Source of the DNA: an uncultured Prevotella sp.
GTDB taxonomy: Bacteria > Bacteroidota > Bacteroidia > Bacteroidales > Bacteroidaceae
Reading direction: 5' to 3'
NCBI GenBank assembly: GCA_934204655.1
Contig: CAKPZJ010000001.1
Span: forward strand, 1-64,000
Length of the DNA: 64,000 bases
Shown: positions 32,950 through 42,026 of the stretch, piece by piece
Layout of the letters: each line of letters opens with the position of its first letter
Numbering within the stretch: position 1 is the first letter of the stretch
Made by a program: the position numbers and the translations under genes
Notes under the pieces: model-generated
What the model was told of the DNA's origin: nothing
Databases searched by the model: none
The model's input: only the letters and a program-made list of their open reading frames with translations

Positions 32950-34140
32950 TTAGGGGTTAAAGGTCTTGGCCAGACCGCCGGCACTGGTCTCCTTGTAGAG
33001 CGAGGGCAGGTCGTGGCCCGTCTGCTTCATTACCTGTACCACGCGGTCGAAGCTCACACGGTGCTTGCCGTCAGAGAAGGCCGAGTAGAGATTGGCATCG
33101 AGCGAGCGGGTGGCGGCAAAGGCGTTGCGCTCTATACAGGGTATCTGTACCAGTCCGCATACAGGGTCGCAGGTCATGCCGAGGTGGTGTTCCAGTCCCA
33201 TCTCGGCCGCATACTCTATCTGCGCCGGACTGCCGCCGAAGAGCTGACAAGCCGCCGCGCTGGCCATGGCGCAGGCCACGCCCACCTCGCCCTGACAGCC
33301 CACATCGGCACCCGAGATGGAGGCATTCTGCTTGACCAGGTTGCCTATGAGACCCGCCGTGGCCAGGGCGTGCAGGATGCGGCTGTCGGAGAACTGGTGC
33401 CCGTGCGACAGGTGGTAGAGCACCGCCGGCACCACGCCACACGCCCCACAGGTGGGAGCCGTTACGATGGTGCCGCCAGAGGCGTTTTCCTCGCTGGCCG
33501 CCAAGGCATAGGCGTAGACCAAGCCCCGCGTCTGCAGCGACTGCTTGTAGCCCGTGGCCTTGACATAGTAGGTGGCCGCCTTACGGGGCAGGTTGAGCGG
33601 GCCGGGCAGTACGCCCTCGTGGTTCAGGCCGCGCTTGACACACTCCTGCATGGTCTGCCACGCCTTCTGGAGGTAGGGCCAGATGTCCTTGCCCTCGCAC
33701 AGCTCGACATACTCCCAGTACGAGCGGCCGTGCTGCTCGCACCAGTTCTGTATCTCAGTGAGGGTGCCCATCTCGTACACTTCGGGCGTGTCAAACATGT
33801 CATCGGACTTGCCCTCAGACAGGGCACCGCCGCCCACGCTGTACACCACCCACTCGTCGTGGCCGTCGGCACAGAACTTCATGCCATTGGGGTGGTAGGG
33901 CAGGAATATCTTGGGCTCCCAGTGTATGTTGACGGGCGCGATGGGGCTCAGCACCTCGTCGATGGCTATGTCGGTCATGTGGCCCTTGCCCGTGGCAGCC
34001 AGACTGCCGTAGAGGGTTACGTCGAAGAGGCGGGCATCGGCATGGCGCTTGGCATATATCTGTGCCGCGCGCTGTGGCCCCATGGTATGGCTTGATGAGG
34101 GGCCTTTACCTATCTTATATAGTTCTTTGAGCGATTTCAT
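32950..34140 (-). CDS. sdaA: L-serine ammonia-lyase (iron-sulfur)
   Basis: A 396-aa single-chain L-serine dehydratase that converts serine to pyruvate and ammonia with a catalytic [4Fe-4S] cluster. The beta domain begins KELYKIGKGPSSSHTMGPQRA and the alpha domain contains TAPTCGACGVVPAVLYH and CDPVCGLVQIPCIERNAFAA, supplying the conserved Cys ligands. Length fits the fused bacterial form. It lies 23 bp downstream of feoAB and upstream of the FeoB-associated gene, so an iron-dependent enzyme is placed inside an iron-uptake transcription unit. Confidence 0.95.
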   Translation of the reverse strand: MKSLKELYKIGKGPSSSHTMGPQRAAQIYAKRHADARLFDVTLYGSLAATGKGHMTDIAIDEVLSPIAPVNIHWEPKIFLPYHPNGMKFCADGHDEWVVYSVGGGALSEGKSDDMFDTPEVYEMGTLTEIQNWCEQHGRSYWEYVELCEGKDIWPYLQKAWQTMQECVKRGLNHEGVLPGPLNLPRKAATYYVKATGYKQSLQTRGLVYAYALAASEENASGGTIVTAPTCGACGVVPAVLYHLSHGHQFSDSRILHALATAGLIGNLVKQNASISGADVGCQGEVGVACAMASAAACQLFGGSPAQIEYAAEMGLEHHLGMTCDPVCGLVQIPCIERNAFAATRSLDANLYSAFSDGKHRVSFDRVVQVMKQTGHDLPSLYKETSAGGLAKTFNP

Positions 34141-34162
34141 GAGTTTTGTATTGTTAGAGAGT

Positions 34163-36583
34163 TTATCCTATGAGCGACCCTATCTGGTACACCGCGGCCG
34201 ACACGCACCAGGCCACCACCGTGGTGTAGCCCGCCGCGAACAGCGCCCAGCGCCACGAGCCCGTCTCGGACTTGATGGCCGCTATGGTGGCTATACAGGG
34301 GAAGTAGAGTAGTACGAAGAGCAGGAAGCAGTAGGCCGAGAGCGGGGTTACCCCGTCGGCACTCATCAGCTGGTGCAGTACCTGGTACTTGTGCGCGTTG
34401 CCGTCGCTGTCGTCGGCCATGTCCTCGCTGTTGGCATAGAGCACGCCTAAGGTCGAGGCCACTATCTCCTTGGCACCCACGCCGGCCACTAAGCCCACAT
34501 CCAGTTTCCAGTTGAACCCCTGGGGCGTAAACACGGGCTCTATGGTCTTACCGATGCGCCCTATGTAGCTCTGCTCCTGCTGTTGCTGCTCGGTGAGCTG
34601 GTCGTTGTGGGGAAAATAGCCCAATGCCCAGACCACGATAGAGGCCACTAAGATGATGCCACCCATCTTGCGCAGATACTGCTTGCCCTTCTCCCAGGTG
34701 TGGCGGCCTATGGCCTTCCATGTGGGGAAGCGGTAGGGCGGCAGCTCCATCACGAAGGGCGTGTCCTCGCCCTTGACCACGAAGCGGCAGAGTACTCGGC
34801 TGGCCACCACCGACATGGCTATGCCTATCAGATAGAGCGACAGCATGACGAGCGACTGGTAGCGCACGGCGAAGAAGGTGCCCGTAATCATAATATAAAT
34901 AGGTAGGCGGGCCGAGCAGCTCATCATGGGCAGTATGAGCATGGTGACCAGGCGGCTGCGACGGCTCTCGATGGTGCGGGTGGCCATCACGGCAGGCACA
35001 TTGCAGCCGAAACCCATGATAAGGGGTATGAACGACTTGCCGTGCAGCCCCATCTTGTGCATCAGTCGGTCCATGATAAAGGCGGCGCGTGCCATGTAGC
35101 CGCTGTCCTCCATGTAGGATATGAAGAAGTAGAGTATCAGTATCTGTGGCAGGAACACGATGACAGAGCCCACGCCGCCTATGACGCCGTCGGTCAGCAT
35201 GTCCTTGAGCGGGCCCTCGGGCATGTGCTGTCCCACCATCTGTCCCAGCCAGTCTATGCCGCTCTCTATCCAGTTCATGGGCACCTGCCCCAACAGGAAG
35301 GTGGCGCTGAACATCACGAAGAGCAGCAGGATGAATATGGGGAAGCCCACAAAGCGGTTGGTGATGATGCTGTCTATCACATGGGTTACCTGGTAGGTGT
35401 CTTTCTTGTGGCCCGGCATGTAGCCGGCCTCCTGCAGCGCACCGTTGATAAATCCGTACTTGGCATCCATGATGGCCGTCTCGCTGTCGTCGCCCGTCTC
35501 TTCCTTGACGCGGGCCGCGGCCTCATCGCGGTGGCGCAGTATCTCGTCGGCATCGGGCAGGGTGCGTATATAGCGCTCTGCGTCCTTGTCGTTCTCTAAC
35601 AGTTTGATGGCCAGGTATCGTGTCGAGTAGCGCTGGCGCAGGTTGGGGGCCTGCTTCAGGTGTTCCTGTATCTCCTCGATGCCATGCTCTATCTCGTGTC
35701 CGTGGTTGATGTGTACGTGGCGGTAGTGGGGGTCGTCGCCCTCGTTGCCCTCATACATATTTATAATAGTGCGAAACAGCTGGTCTACGCCCCTGCCGGT
35801 GGTAAACACGGTGGGTATCATCGGCACGCCGAAGAGCCGGCCCAGGTGGTCGCTGTCTACCTGGTCGCCGCGGGCTTCGGTCTCGTCAAACATGTTGAGG
35901 GCGCACACCATGCGCACGTGCATGTCTATCAGCTGGGTCGTCAGGTACAGGTTGCGTTCCAGGTTGCTCGCGTCGATAACGTTGATGATTATATCGGGTG
36001 TCTTGTCTATAATCTGCCGGCGCACATAGAGCTCCTCGGGCGAATAGGCCGAGAGCGAGTAGGTGCCCGGCAGGTCTACCAGGTGAAAGGTGTAACCTTC
36101 GAACTGGGCTATGCCCTCCTTGGCATCGACGGTCACACCGCTGTAGTTGCCTACGCGCTCGTGGGCACCCGAGGCAAAGTTGAAAAGCGACGTCTTGCCA
36201 CAGTTGGGGTTGCCCACTAAGGCCACGCTTATGTCGTGGCTCTTGCGGATGGCCTCATTCTCGAGCTGCTGGTCTGTGGGGGTGTCTTGACAGGCACCCT
36301 GTGTGTCGGCCTCGGCTTCGTCGGGGCGTACCTGGGTCTGCTCGGCCTTGGCCATCTCGTCGGGGGTAACCACCTCGATCATGTCGGCCTCGCTGTGGCG
36401 CAGCGACACCTCGTAGCCCATGATGCGGTACTTTACCGGGTCGTGCAGGGGCGCGTTGAGCAGCACCTCTACCTTCTTGCCCTTGATAAATCCCATCTCA
36501 ACGATACGCTTGCGAAAACCGCCATGGCCCATCACCTTGACGATAACGCCCTTGTCGCCTGTCTTTAGTTCTGATAGCTTCAT
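34163..36583 (-). CDS. feoB: Fused FeoA-FeoB ferrous iron transporter
   Basis: An 806-aa protein with an N-terminal FeoA/SH3-like domain (residues about 1-73) fused to FeoB. The G domain has G1 GNPNCGKT (124-131), NYSGVTVDAKEG (G2 region), DLPGTYSLSAYSPEE (G3) and ALNMFDE (G4-like). The membrane part has Gate motifs around PLIMGFGCNVPAVMATRTIE and MLILPMMSCSARLPIYIMI, and about 8-10 helices. It imports Fe2+ across the inner membrane. The fusion is typical for Bacteroidetes. First gene of the operon, with a consensus promoter near 36618-36648. Confidence 0.96.
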   Translation of the reverse strand: MKLSELKTGDKGVIVKVMGHGGFRKRIVEMGFIKGKKVEVLLNAPLHDPVKYRIMGYEVSLRHSEADMIEVVTPDEMAKAEQTQVRPDEAEADTQGACQDTPTDQQLENEAIRKSHDISVALVGNPNCGKTSLFNFASGAHERVGNYSGVTVDAKEGIAQFEGYTFHLVDLPGTYSLSAYSPEELYVRRQIIDKTPDIIINVIDASNLERNLYLTTQLIDMHVRMVCALNMFDETEARGDQVDSDHLGRLFGVPMIPTVFTTGRGVDQLFRTIINMYEGNEGDDPHYRHVHINHGHEIEHGIEEIQEHLKQAPNLRQRYSTRYLAIKLLENDKDAERYIRTLPDADEILRHRDEAAARVKEETGDDSETAIMDAKYGFINGALQEAGYMPGHKKDTYQVTHVIDSIITNRFVGFPIFILLLFVMFSATFLLGQVPMNWIESGIDWLGQMVGQHMPEGPLKDMLTDGVIGGVGSVIVFLPQILILYFFISYMEDSGYMARAAFIMDRLMHKMGLHGKSFIPLIMGFGCNVPAVMATRTIESRRSRLVTMLILPMMSCSARLPIYIMITGTFFAVRYQSLVMLSLYLIGIAMSVVASRVLCRFVVKGEDTPFVMELPPYRFPTWKAIGRHTWEKGKQYLRKMGGIILVASIVVWALGYFPHNDQLTEQQQQEQSYIGRIGKTIEPVFTPQGFNWKLDVGLVAGVGAKEIVASTLGVLYANSEDMADDSDGNAHKYQVLHQLMSADGVTPLSAYCFLLFVLLYFPCIATIAAIKSETGSWRWALFAAGYTTVVAWCVSAAVYQIGSLIG

Positions 36584-36617
36584 GAATTACTTGTCTTTCC
36601 TTATGATTATTCGACTG

Positions 36618-36648
36618 CAAAGTTAGCGTAAACTGCACAAAGCGCAAA
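36618..36648 (-). promoter_or_regulatory. Promoter of feoAB
   Basis: Minus strand TTTG (36648-36645), 19 bp, TAACTTTG (36625-36618); leader about 30 nt. No Fur-box palindrome was recognised around it. Confidence 0.65.
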
Positions 36649-36844
36649 GCCCAAGCCCCAGTATTTTGCTAATCCATGTCGCGTGTGGGCAAAATACCTA
36701 TAAATGGGGATGAGGAGCAGCCCGCAAAGGCCCTGGGCTGGTTCTATGCCATCTTCTGCGTCCCTCGTTCTTCCTGCCCAGGTTCTTCCCGGCACGCTCG
36801 CAGCCCTCTGCCATCCCGTCCTCTGCCCCACCCGCCTTTTCCTG

Positions 36845-36960
36845 ACCGACCTTTAACGAGTGGGAGCCGTCATTAGCGTGCTGGGAGCTGTCTTTAGCAT
36901 CGTAGAGACCATCATTAGCATCGTAGAGGTCGTCTTTGGTGTCGCGGAAATGGTTCAGGC
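36845..36960 (-). repeat. Dispersed repeat, copy C, exact 21-bp period
   Basis: Four to five consecutive 21-bp units such as CATTAGCATCGTAGAGGTCGT and CTTTAGCATCGTAGAGACCAT, ending in GGAAATGGTTCAGGCCCG, which parallels GGGATGGTTCAGAGATG of copy B. The units are the most regular of the family. The rest of the 740-bp gap 36584-37326 holds the feoAB promoter, a hairpin terminator and the promoter and leader of the next gene. Confidence 0.7.
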
Positions 36961-37004
36961 CCGCTTCTTCACCCTTATTTCACCTAAAATGAGTACTTCG
37001 GTGG

Positions 37005-37034
37005 CACAAAAAGCCGTAAAAACGGCTTTTTGTG
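37005..37034. terminator. Strong hairpin upstream of the surface-protein promoter
   Basis: A 13-bp stem (CACAAAAAGCCGT at 37005-37017 with 37022-37034) and 4-nt AAAA loop with T-runs on both strands. It would stop readthrough into the promoter at 37083 or terminate an unrecognised upstream transcript. Confidence 0.65.
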
Positions 37035-37082
37035 TTAACAAAAAAAAAATAACAATAAAAATTAATATAAAGATAGTTTTTG

Positions 37083-37090
37083 TATCTTTG
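37083..37090 (+). promoter_or_regulatory. -7 box upstream of the 1375-aa protein gene
   Basis: TATCTTTG fits TAnnTTTG and implies an unusually long leader of about 230 nt to the ATG at 37327. Confidence 0.55.
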
Positions 37091-37326
37091 CCCATTGTCA
37101 GACGAGCGATGGTAACTGCCTCCATCTGTCTGGTCAACTTGCTGATAATAAAGGACGTGCCCACCCGTAGTCTGCCCGTTTCACTTCGCCGCCGTATGAC
37201 ACCCTGCTGGATAGCGTAGACAACGTGGGGCTCCTCCGCCGACTTGTTGTCAGGCATGGTAACATCAATAACTTAAAACATTGTCACTCGGCCATAGAGG
37301 AGTAGGCCGCAAACTAATTTATCAAC
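37091..37326 (+). other. Long structured 5' leader
   Basis: It opens with a hairpin of two helical parts, CAGAC/GTCTG and GATGG/CCATC (about 37099-37132). A distant CCCAC (near 37160) can pair with GTGGG (near 37226). The composition is GC-rich in contrast to the AT-rich gene start. The minus-strand frame here reads AEEPHVVYAIQQGVIRRRSE, a string I associate with small hypothetical proteins annotated repeatedly in Prevotella genomes. This would mean that the DNA or RNA sequence itself is conserved. That association is from memory and unchecked. Confidence 0.4.
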
Positions 37327-40300
37327 ATGAAAAATCAATTTTTACACAAGTTCCTCGCCCTGCTACTCATAGCATTGGGCGCAGCCACCGGTGCCCTCGC
37401 ACAGAATGTGGCTAAAATCGGCACCACAGAGTATGCCTCTCTGCAAGAGGCTTTTGATGCGGCAGCTGCGTATTCATCTGCAACAAGTACGAAAAAGACT
37501 TATATTTATATATTGGCTGATGCCTCTTTTGATAAAATAGAGTATGAGGGTAAGTATGTTACTGTCAATTTGCAAAAACATATTGTAAAGGGAAACAATA
37601 TTATTGTTAAAGGCAAGGATGCGGTTCTCAATATTATAGATTCAAGGGCAAAGGCTCCTACTGTGAGTACTGATGATAATTACATGGTTTCTTATTCTAC
37701 AGGAGGTACGTTAGAGTTGACGGGCAGTATAACCGCTACAGATGGAGCTATTGTTAAGGTGGGAAGTGGAAAGGTTGTTTCAACTACCACTATGGCTCTT
37801 TGTGCCCAAGGCGATGTTACTGGTGCAAATTCAATTGAATCTACAATTGAAATTACTGGTGGCTATATCAAGGCTCAGGAGTTTTGTGTGAGCCCGCAAG
37901 GAAGGGGCGCAACAGCTATAATTTCCGGAGGTGTACTCGAGTCGTTGGATAATGCTGTTGTAGCTGGGAATGGTACCAACACCCAAACGGAGAAACGTGG
38001 CGGCACGACTATTACTATTAGTGGGAAGTGTACACTTATAGGGCGTATTCAGAGTAAAGGCTATGCGGCTTGTGGTATATACCATCCACAGGAAGGCAAT
38101 TTACTTGTTAAATATGCGAGCGGTGGTGAACCGAAGATAATAGCTGTTAATGGCGCTGGTATCGTGATGCGTGGTGGAACTTTGGACTTCAAGGCTGGTA
38201 GCGTTATAGCTACGGGTGACAAGAATTTTTCTGGAAAGGTAGGAGATTCTCCTGTAGTGGTAGGAACCAGCGGCATCGTATTTGACCGCGATTGCAATTA
38301 TTATGATGTGGCCAATACCAAGATAGGTATAACAGGTACAGGAAAAATAAATATTTCAGGCCCTAACTCAGCGATACAGGTGATAAATAATGATGCCAAA
38401 GATATTTCGGGCGTGTTTGATATTACTACTGGTAATTATTCTTCTGATATTTCATCATGTTTGGGTTCTACGGTAGAGTGCAATAAACATGGGGATACCT
38501 ATCTCGTTGGAGATTTTAAGGCACAGATAGGTGATGTGAAGTATTTAAATTTACGTGATGCTTTTAAAGAAGCCGTAACGGGGGATGTTGTGAAAATACT
38601 GAAAGATGAAGTAGGGCTGTCTTATGAGCCCAGTGTAACTAATAAGGATATAGTTCTTGACTTGAATGGAAAGAGCATTAAATATCGTGATATTCTTGTT
38701 GGTGCTTCGGGCAAGTTGACGATTAAAGACTCTTCTGAGGGGCAAACAGGCGTACTCGATGCTAACACATCAAATTATGCTGCTTGTATTAAAGCTGGCG
38801 GCAAACTGGTGTTAGAAAGTGGAAAGATAACAAACACCTATAATAATAACAATGTTGGCAATGTAGCTGTTCGAGTATATGGTGATGATAAAACAGGGAT
38901 ACAGTCTACATTTGATATTAAGGGTGGTGTTGTCGAAACAAAGGGCACCCCTGTCTTTGTGTGTTACAAGGGTGCCACTGTCAATATGACTGGAGGCGAG
39001 TTGAAAGCTTCTGGTTTGGCTTGTATCGCTGGCAATGGAACAGACACTGGCGGCACCACTATCAATATCAGTGGTGGTATGCTTACGGCTACTGCGGCCG
39101 ATGAGGCTTCGGCAGCCTGTGGTATCTATCATCCGCAGGAGGGTACACTCAATATTACTGGCGGTACCATCAACGTAGCCGATGGCGTAGGTGTGCTGGT
39201 ACGTGGCGGAAAGATGAACATGACCGGCGGCGAGGTGAACGCCACAGGCGATGTCTCGAAGACCGGAACTGTGGGCGACTCGCGCCAGGTAGTTCCTACC
39301 AGTGGCGTGGTGTTAGACCGCGACAGCAACTATCCTGCTGTGACTACGGCCGAGGTGAAGATAGACAAGGATGCCAAGGTGAGTGGCGCCAAGGCAGCTG
39401 TAGAACTGCTTAACGCAAACAATGTAGCTGATGCCAAGAAGGCCGTACAACTCAAGGGCGGTACTTATAGCAGCGACGTGTCGGCCCTGCTGGATGAGAA
39501 CTCAGTAGCAGCTAAGAACGAAGACAACACCTACTCTATCACCACCTACTATGCTAAGGTGGGCGACCAGAAGTATGTTACTCTCAAGGAGGCTTTCACC
39601 GCTGCCACCGACGGACAGACCGTAGAGGTGATAAATGATATAGAAAACTTCGAAACTCTCACTATTAACAAGTCTGTTAAACTGTTTATGTATGACAAGG
39701 CTAAGGGCAAAGGTTATATGATAAACGGCCAGTCAATTACTGTTGGTGAGAATGGCTCACTCTCTATTGGAAATATCAATCGTGCGACAAATGTAACAGT
39801 GTCCAACGATGGCAATTATACCGTATCCTATGATAACAACAGTGGAACCTTGTCACTCACAGGAAGAATATCGGTCGTAAATGGCGGTGTGGTAACCCTC
39901 TATGGCGGCATGGTAGAATCTACGAAGAGCTATGCTATACTTGCTGATGGCAACCGTACTACTTCTGCAGACGAGATATCTTCTACTATTAATATATATG
40001 GTGGCTATATCAAGGCACAAGAGGCTTGTGCTTCAGTTCGTGGTAAAGGAGCTAATCTGAATATTAAAGGCACTCCTGTGATGGAGTCGTTGGATAATGC
40101 TGTTATCATGGGTAGTGGAAATGCAATAGATAACGGCACTAAAATCAATATTAATGGAGCATGTACGCTTATCGGCCGAATTAAGTCTCCAGGTTATGTT
40201 GCCTGTGGCATCTATCATCCTCAAGATGGAGAATTGACGATTCGCTATGGCTCGAAGACCCCGGAAAAGTCAGCAAGAATTATTGCTATCAATGGCGCAG

Positions 40301-41454
40301 GTATCGTAATGCGTGGTGGCAAACTCAACTTTACCGGCGGTTATGTAATTGCTACGGGTGATAAGGACCTCACCGGTAAGGTGGGTGACTCACGTGTCGT
40401 GGTAGGTACCAGTGGCATTGTGTATGACAGCGAGTGTGGTTATCCGTCTGTTAAGACTGTAAGTATCAACGTAGCTCCAGGTTCTGACCCATATGCCGTT
40501 ATCAAAGGTAGTAAGTCGGCTATTGATGTTGTGAAAGCCGCTGATGATGTTGATGCTGACAAGGCCATAACCATTCATCATGGTACTTTCAGCAGCGATG
40601 TGTCAGCCTACTGCGTAGACGGTTTCACCGCTACTCCCAACGCCGACGGTACCTATGGCATAACCGAGGTAGGCGACGCTATGCTGGTATATGCGGACAG
40701 CTATACCAATGTGGAGACAGGCGGTAAAGTGGAAATTGATGCTGATAAGCTGAACAAAATGCTAATTACTAAAGATGTGCCTGGCGTTGATATAAGTTTG
40801 AAAGTAAACTTTGCCAATACTAATTGGCACTCGTTTGTGGCTCCGTTCGATTTTGTATTGACCGCAGAAATGCTGCAGAACTTTGGTTTTGCCAAATTGT
40901 ATAATTGTGATTTGGACAATGGCAACACGGTGTTCTCATTCAGGGAATTGGCAGCTGGCACTAAGATAGAGGCGTATCAGGCTTATCTCATCAAGACCAC
41001 TACTACGGGTTATTCTACATTAAATGTAGGAAAAGCAGATGTGGTGACCGCAAAAACTCCCAGTGATTGTTCGTCAACAGATGAGTATTATGTGTTCCAT
41101 GGAGTGATGGAAAACACTACTATTGCGGATAAGTATGGATACTATCTGCGTTCGGAAACCCAGTCATTGGTTTATAATAACAATGTAGAGGCTTGGATAC
41201 CCCCATTCTCATTCTACTTGACTATGCAGAACCGTAAAACTAATGAATTTATTGTTCCTACGCAGACCGCCGCCGCTCCCCGTTTCCAAGTCATTGGTGA
41301 AGGTGAGGCTACGGGCATTACGGATGTTACTACAGATGTGAATAGTGTAGCTGCTAAGGTGTATAACTTGCAGGGTGTAGAGGTTGGTACTTCTACCGCA
41401 GGTTTGCCAAAGGGTGTATATATCCAAAATGGACGTAAGATAATGGTTAAATAA
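37327..41454 (+). CDS. Large secreted three-repeat surface protein with T9SS sorting domain
   Basis: A 1375-aa protein with signal peptide (about residues 1-25, ending ALAQ) and three homologous units of about 340-380 aa: residues about 28-397, 398-740 and 741-1120. Each opens with a motif like AKVGDQKYVTLKEAFTAA and the first and third contain ESLDNAV, GYxACGIYHPQ, GAGIVMRGG and GDSxVVVGTSGIV. The Gly/Thr-rich TGG and SGG turns suggest a parallel beta-helix. A C-terminal region (NWHSFVAPFDFVLTAEMLQN) leads to a type IX sorting domain (KVYNLQGVEVGTSTAGLPKG). Base composition switches inside the gene: AT-rich in unit 1 and early unit 2, GC-richer around 39090-39620 and after 40580. Probably an adhesin or surface-display protein; substrate unknown. 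Confidence 0.85.
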   Translation: MKNQFLHKFLALLLIALGAATGALAQNVAKIGTTEYASLQEAFDAAAAYSSATSTKKTYIYILADASFDKIEYEGKYVTVNLQKHIVKGNNIIVKGKDAVLNIIDSRAKAPTVSTDDNYMVSYSTGGTLELTGSITATDGAIVKVGSGKVVSTTTMALCAQGDVTGANSIESTIEITGGYIKAQEFCVSPQGRGATAIISGGVLESLDNAVVAGNGTNTQTEKRGGTTITISGKCTLIGRIQSKGYAACGIYHPQEGNLLVKYASGGEPKIIAVNGAGIVMRGGTLDFKAGSVIATGDKNFSGKVGDSPVVVGTSGIVFDRDCNYYDVANTKIGITGTGKINISGPNSAIQVINNDAKDISGVFDITTGNYSSDISSCLGSTVECNKHGDTYLVGDFKAQIGDVKYLNLRDAFKEAVTGDVVKILKDEVGLSYEPSVTNKDIVLDLNGKSIKYRDILVGASGKLTIKDSSEGQTGVLDANTSNYAACIKAGGKLVLESGKITNTYNNNNVGNVAVRVYGDDKTGIQSTFDIKGGVVETKGTPVFVCYKGATVNMTGGELKASGLACIAGNGTDTGGTTINISGGMLTATAADEASAACGIYHPQEGTLNITGGTINVADGVGVLVRGGKMNMTGGEVNATGDVSKTGTVGDSRQVVPTSGVVLDRDSNYPAVTTAEVKIDKDAKVSGAKAAVELLNANNVADAKKAVQLKGGTYSSDVSALLDENSVAAKNEDNTYSITTYYAKVGDQKYVTLKEAFTAATDGQTVEVINDIENFETLTINKSVKLFMYDKAKGKGYMINGQSITVGENGSLSIGNINRATNVTVSNDGNYTVSYDNNSGTLSLTGRISVVNGGVVTLYGGMVESTKSYAILADGNRTTSADEISSTINIYGGYIKAQEACASVRGKGANLNIKGTPVMESLDNAVIMGSGNAIDNGTKININGACTLIGRIKSPGYVACGIYHPQDGELTIRYGSKTPEKSARIIAINGAGIVMRGGKLNFTGGYVIATGDKDLTGKVGDSRVVVGTSGIVYDSECGYPSVKTVSINVAPGSDPYAVIKGSKSAIDVVKAADDVDADKAITIHHGTFSSDVSAYCVDGFTATPNADGTYGITEVGDAMLVYADSYTNVETGGKVEIDADKLNKMLITKDVPGVDISLKVNFANTNWHSFVAPFDFVLTAEMLQNFGFAKLYNCDLDNGNTVFSFRELAAGTKIEAYQAYLIKTTTTGYSTLNVGKADVVTAKTPSDCSSTDEYYVFHGVMENTTIADKYGYYLRSETQSLVYNNNVEAWIPPFSFYLTMQNRKTNEFIVPTQTAAAPRFQVIGEGEATGITDVTTDVNSVAAKVYNLQGVEVGTSTAGLPKGVYIQNGRKIMVK

Positions 41455-41473
41455 CATAATAATATTACAAATA

Positions 41474-41638
41474 ATGGACAAAGTAAAAGAAGCGTACATT
41501 AAACCGAGTATGTTGGTAGTAGCTGTAGGTGATAATCTAATGGATGCAGTAATCGGTACATCAAAAGTAGTTGAGACTAAGCCAGGCAAACTTACCGCTC
41601 CCCGATACGATGACAGCGAACCTGATTGGGATGAGTAA
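41474..41638 (+). CDS. Small 54-aa peptide gene of unknown function
   Basis: An ATG 19 bp past the previous stop opens a 54-aa frame. It starts MDKVKEAYIKPSMLVV, has a short hydrophobic centre (LVVAVGDNLMDAVIG), and ends in an acidic tail with a late Trp (DDSEPDWDE). An N-terminal K-x-Y-x-K-P, a hydrophobic part and an acidic Trp-containing tail is a layout I have seen in short Bacteroidales peptides, but no family can be assigned. It is followed by a clear terminator, so it forms one transcript with the large surface protein gene. Possible roles (RiPP-like precursor, chaperone or secreted cofactor) are speculative. Confidence 0.65.
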   Translation: MDKVKEAYIKPSMLVVAVGDNLMDAVIGTSKVVETKPGKLTAPRYDDSEPDWDE

Positions 41639-41662
41639 ACACGGATAGTGTAATGAAAAATC

Positions 41663-41712
41663 AAGCCTATGCGAGAGGGGCAACACCCACTTGGCATAGG
41701 CTTGTTTTTTAT
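41663..41712 (+). terminator. Terminator after the surface protein/peptide unit
   Basis: A 10-bp perfect stem AAGCCTATGC (41663-41672) with GCATAGGCTT (41694-41703), followed by GTTTTTTAT. Confidence 0.85.
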
Positions 41713-41787
41713 GGTTCTCATCCTTGGTGGGGAAGCGTATTCTGACATATTTATAGCGGCCGCGGTTGTTGGCGCGTTATGTTTTGA

Positions 41788-42026
41788 TATTATTGCTGTC
41801 CGCTAAAAACAAATGATAAGCAGATAACAAGTTTACACACAATACGATAAACCTATTTGCTTGCATTGGGGCTTACTTTTTGCAAAAGACTGTAATTGTA
41901 ACCAAGAGTATTGATTTTTGGAAAAATCAGCCGTAAATATGATATTTATGACACGTTTTTCACAAAATTCAGACATCTCTACTTACATTCACTTTTGGCT
42001 GAAAGTTTTAGCGGACAGCAATAATA
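41788..42026. mobile_element. MITE-like element with 21-bp terminal inverted repeats
   Basis: A 239-bp AT-rich stretch bounded by perfect 21-bp inverted repeats (41788-41808 and 42006-42026), each containing TTGCTGTCCGCTAAAA. Inside are short coding-like scraps that run into the repeats. On the plus strand ATGACACGTTTTTCACAA gives MTRFSQNSDISTYIHFWLKV up to the right repeat. This is what an internally deleted insertion sequence leaves behind; the parent family (perhaps IS4-like) is not certain. No target duplication could be confirmed. Confidence 0.7.

Noticed and set aside
36618..36660. Fur box at the feoAB promoter
   Set aside because: No palindrome of the expected type was recognised around the promoter.
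36860..37219. A 119-codon frame with heptad repeats (GAVFSIV-like) over the 21-bp repeat
   Set aside because: The heptads are a direct consequence of the 21-bp DNA period; no ribosome-binding context, and it runs through a terminator and a promoter.
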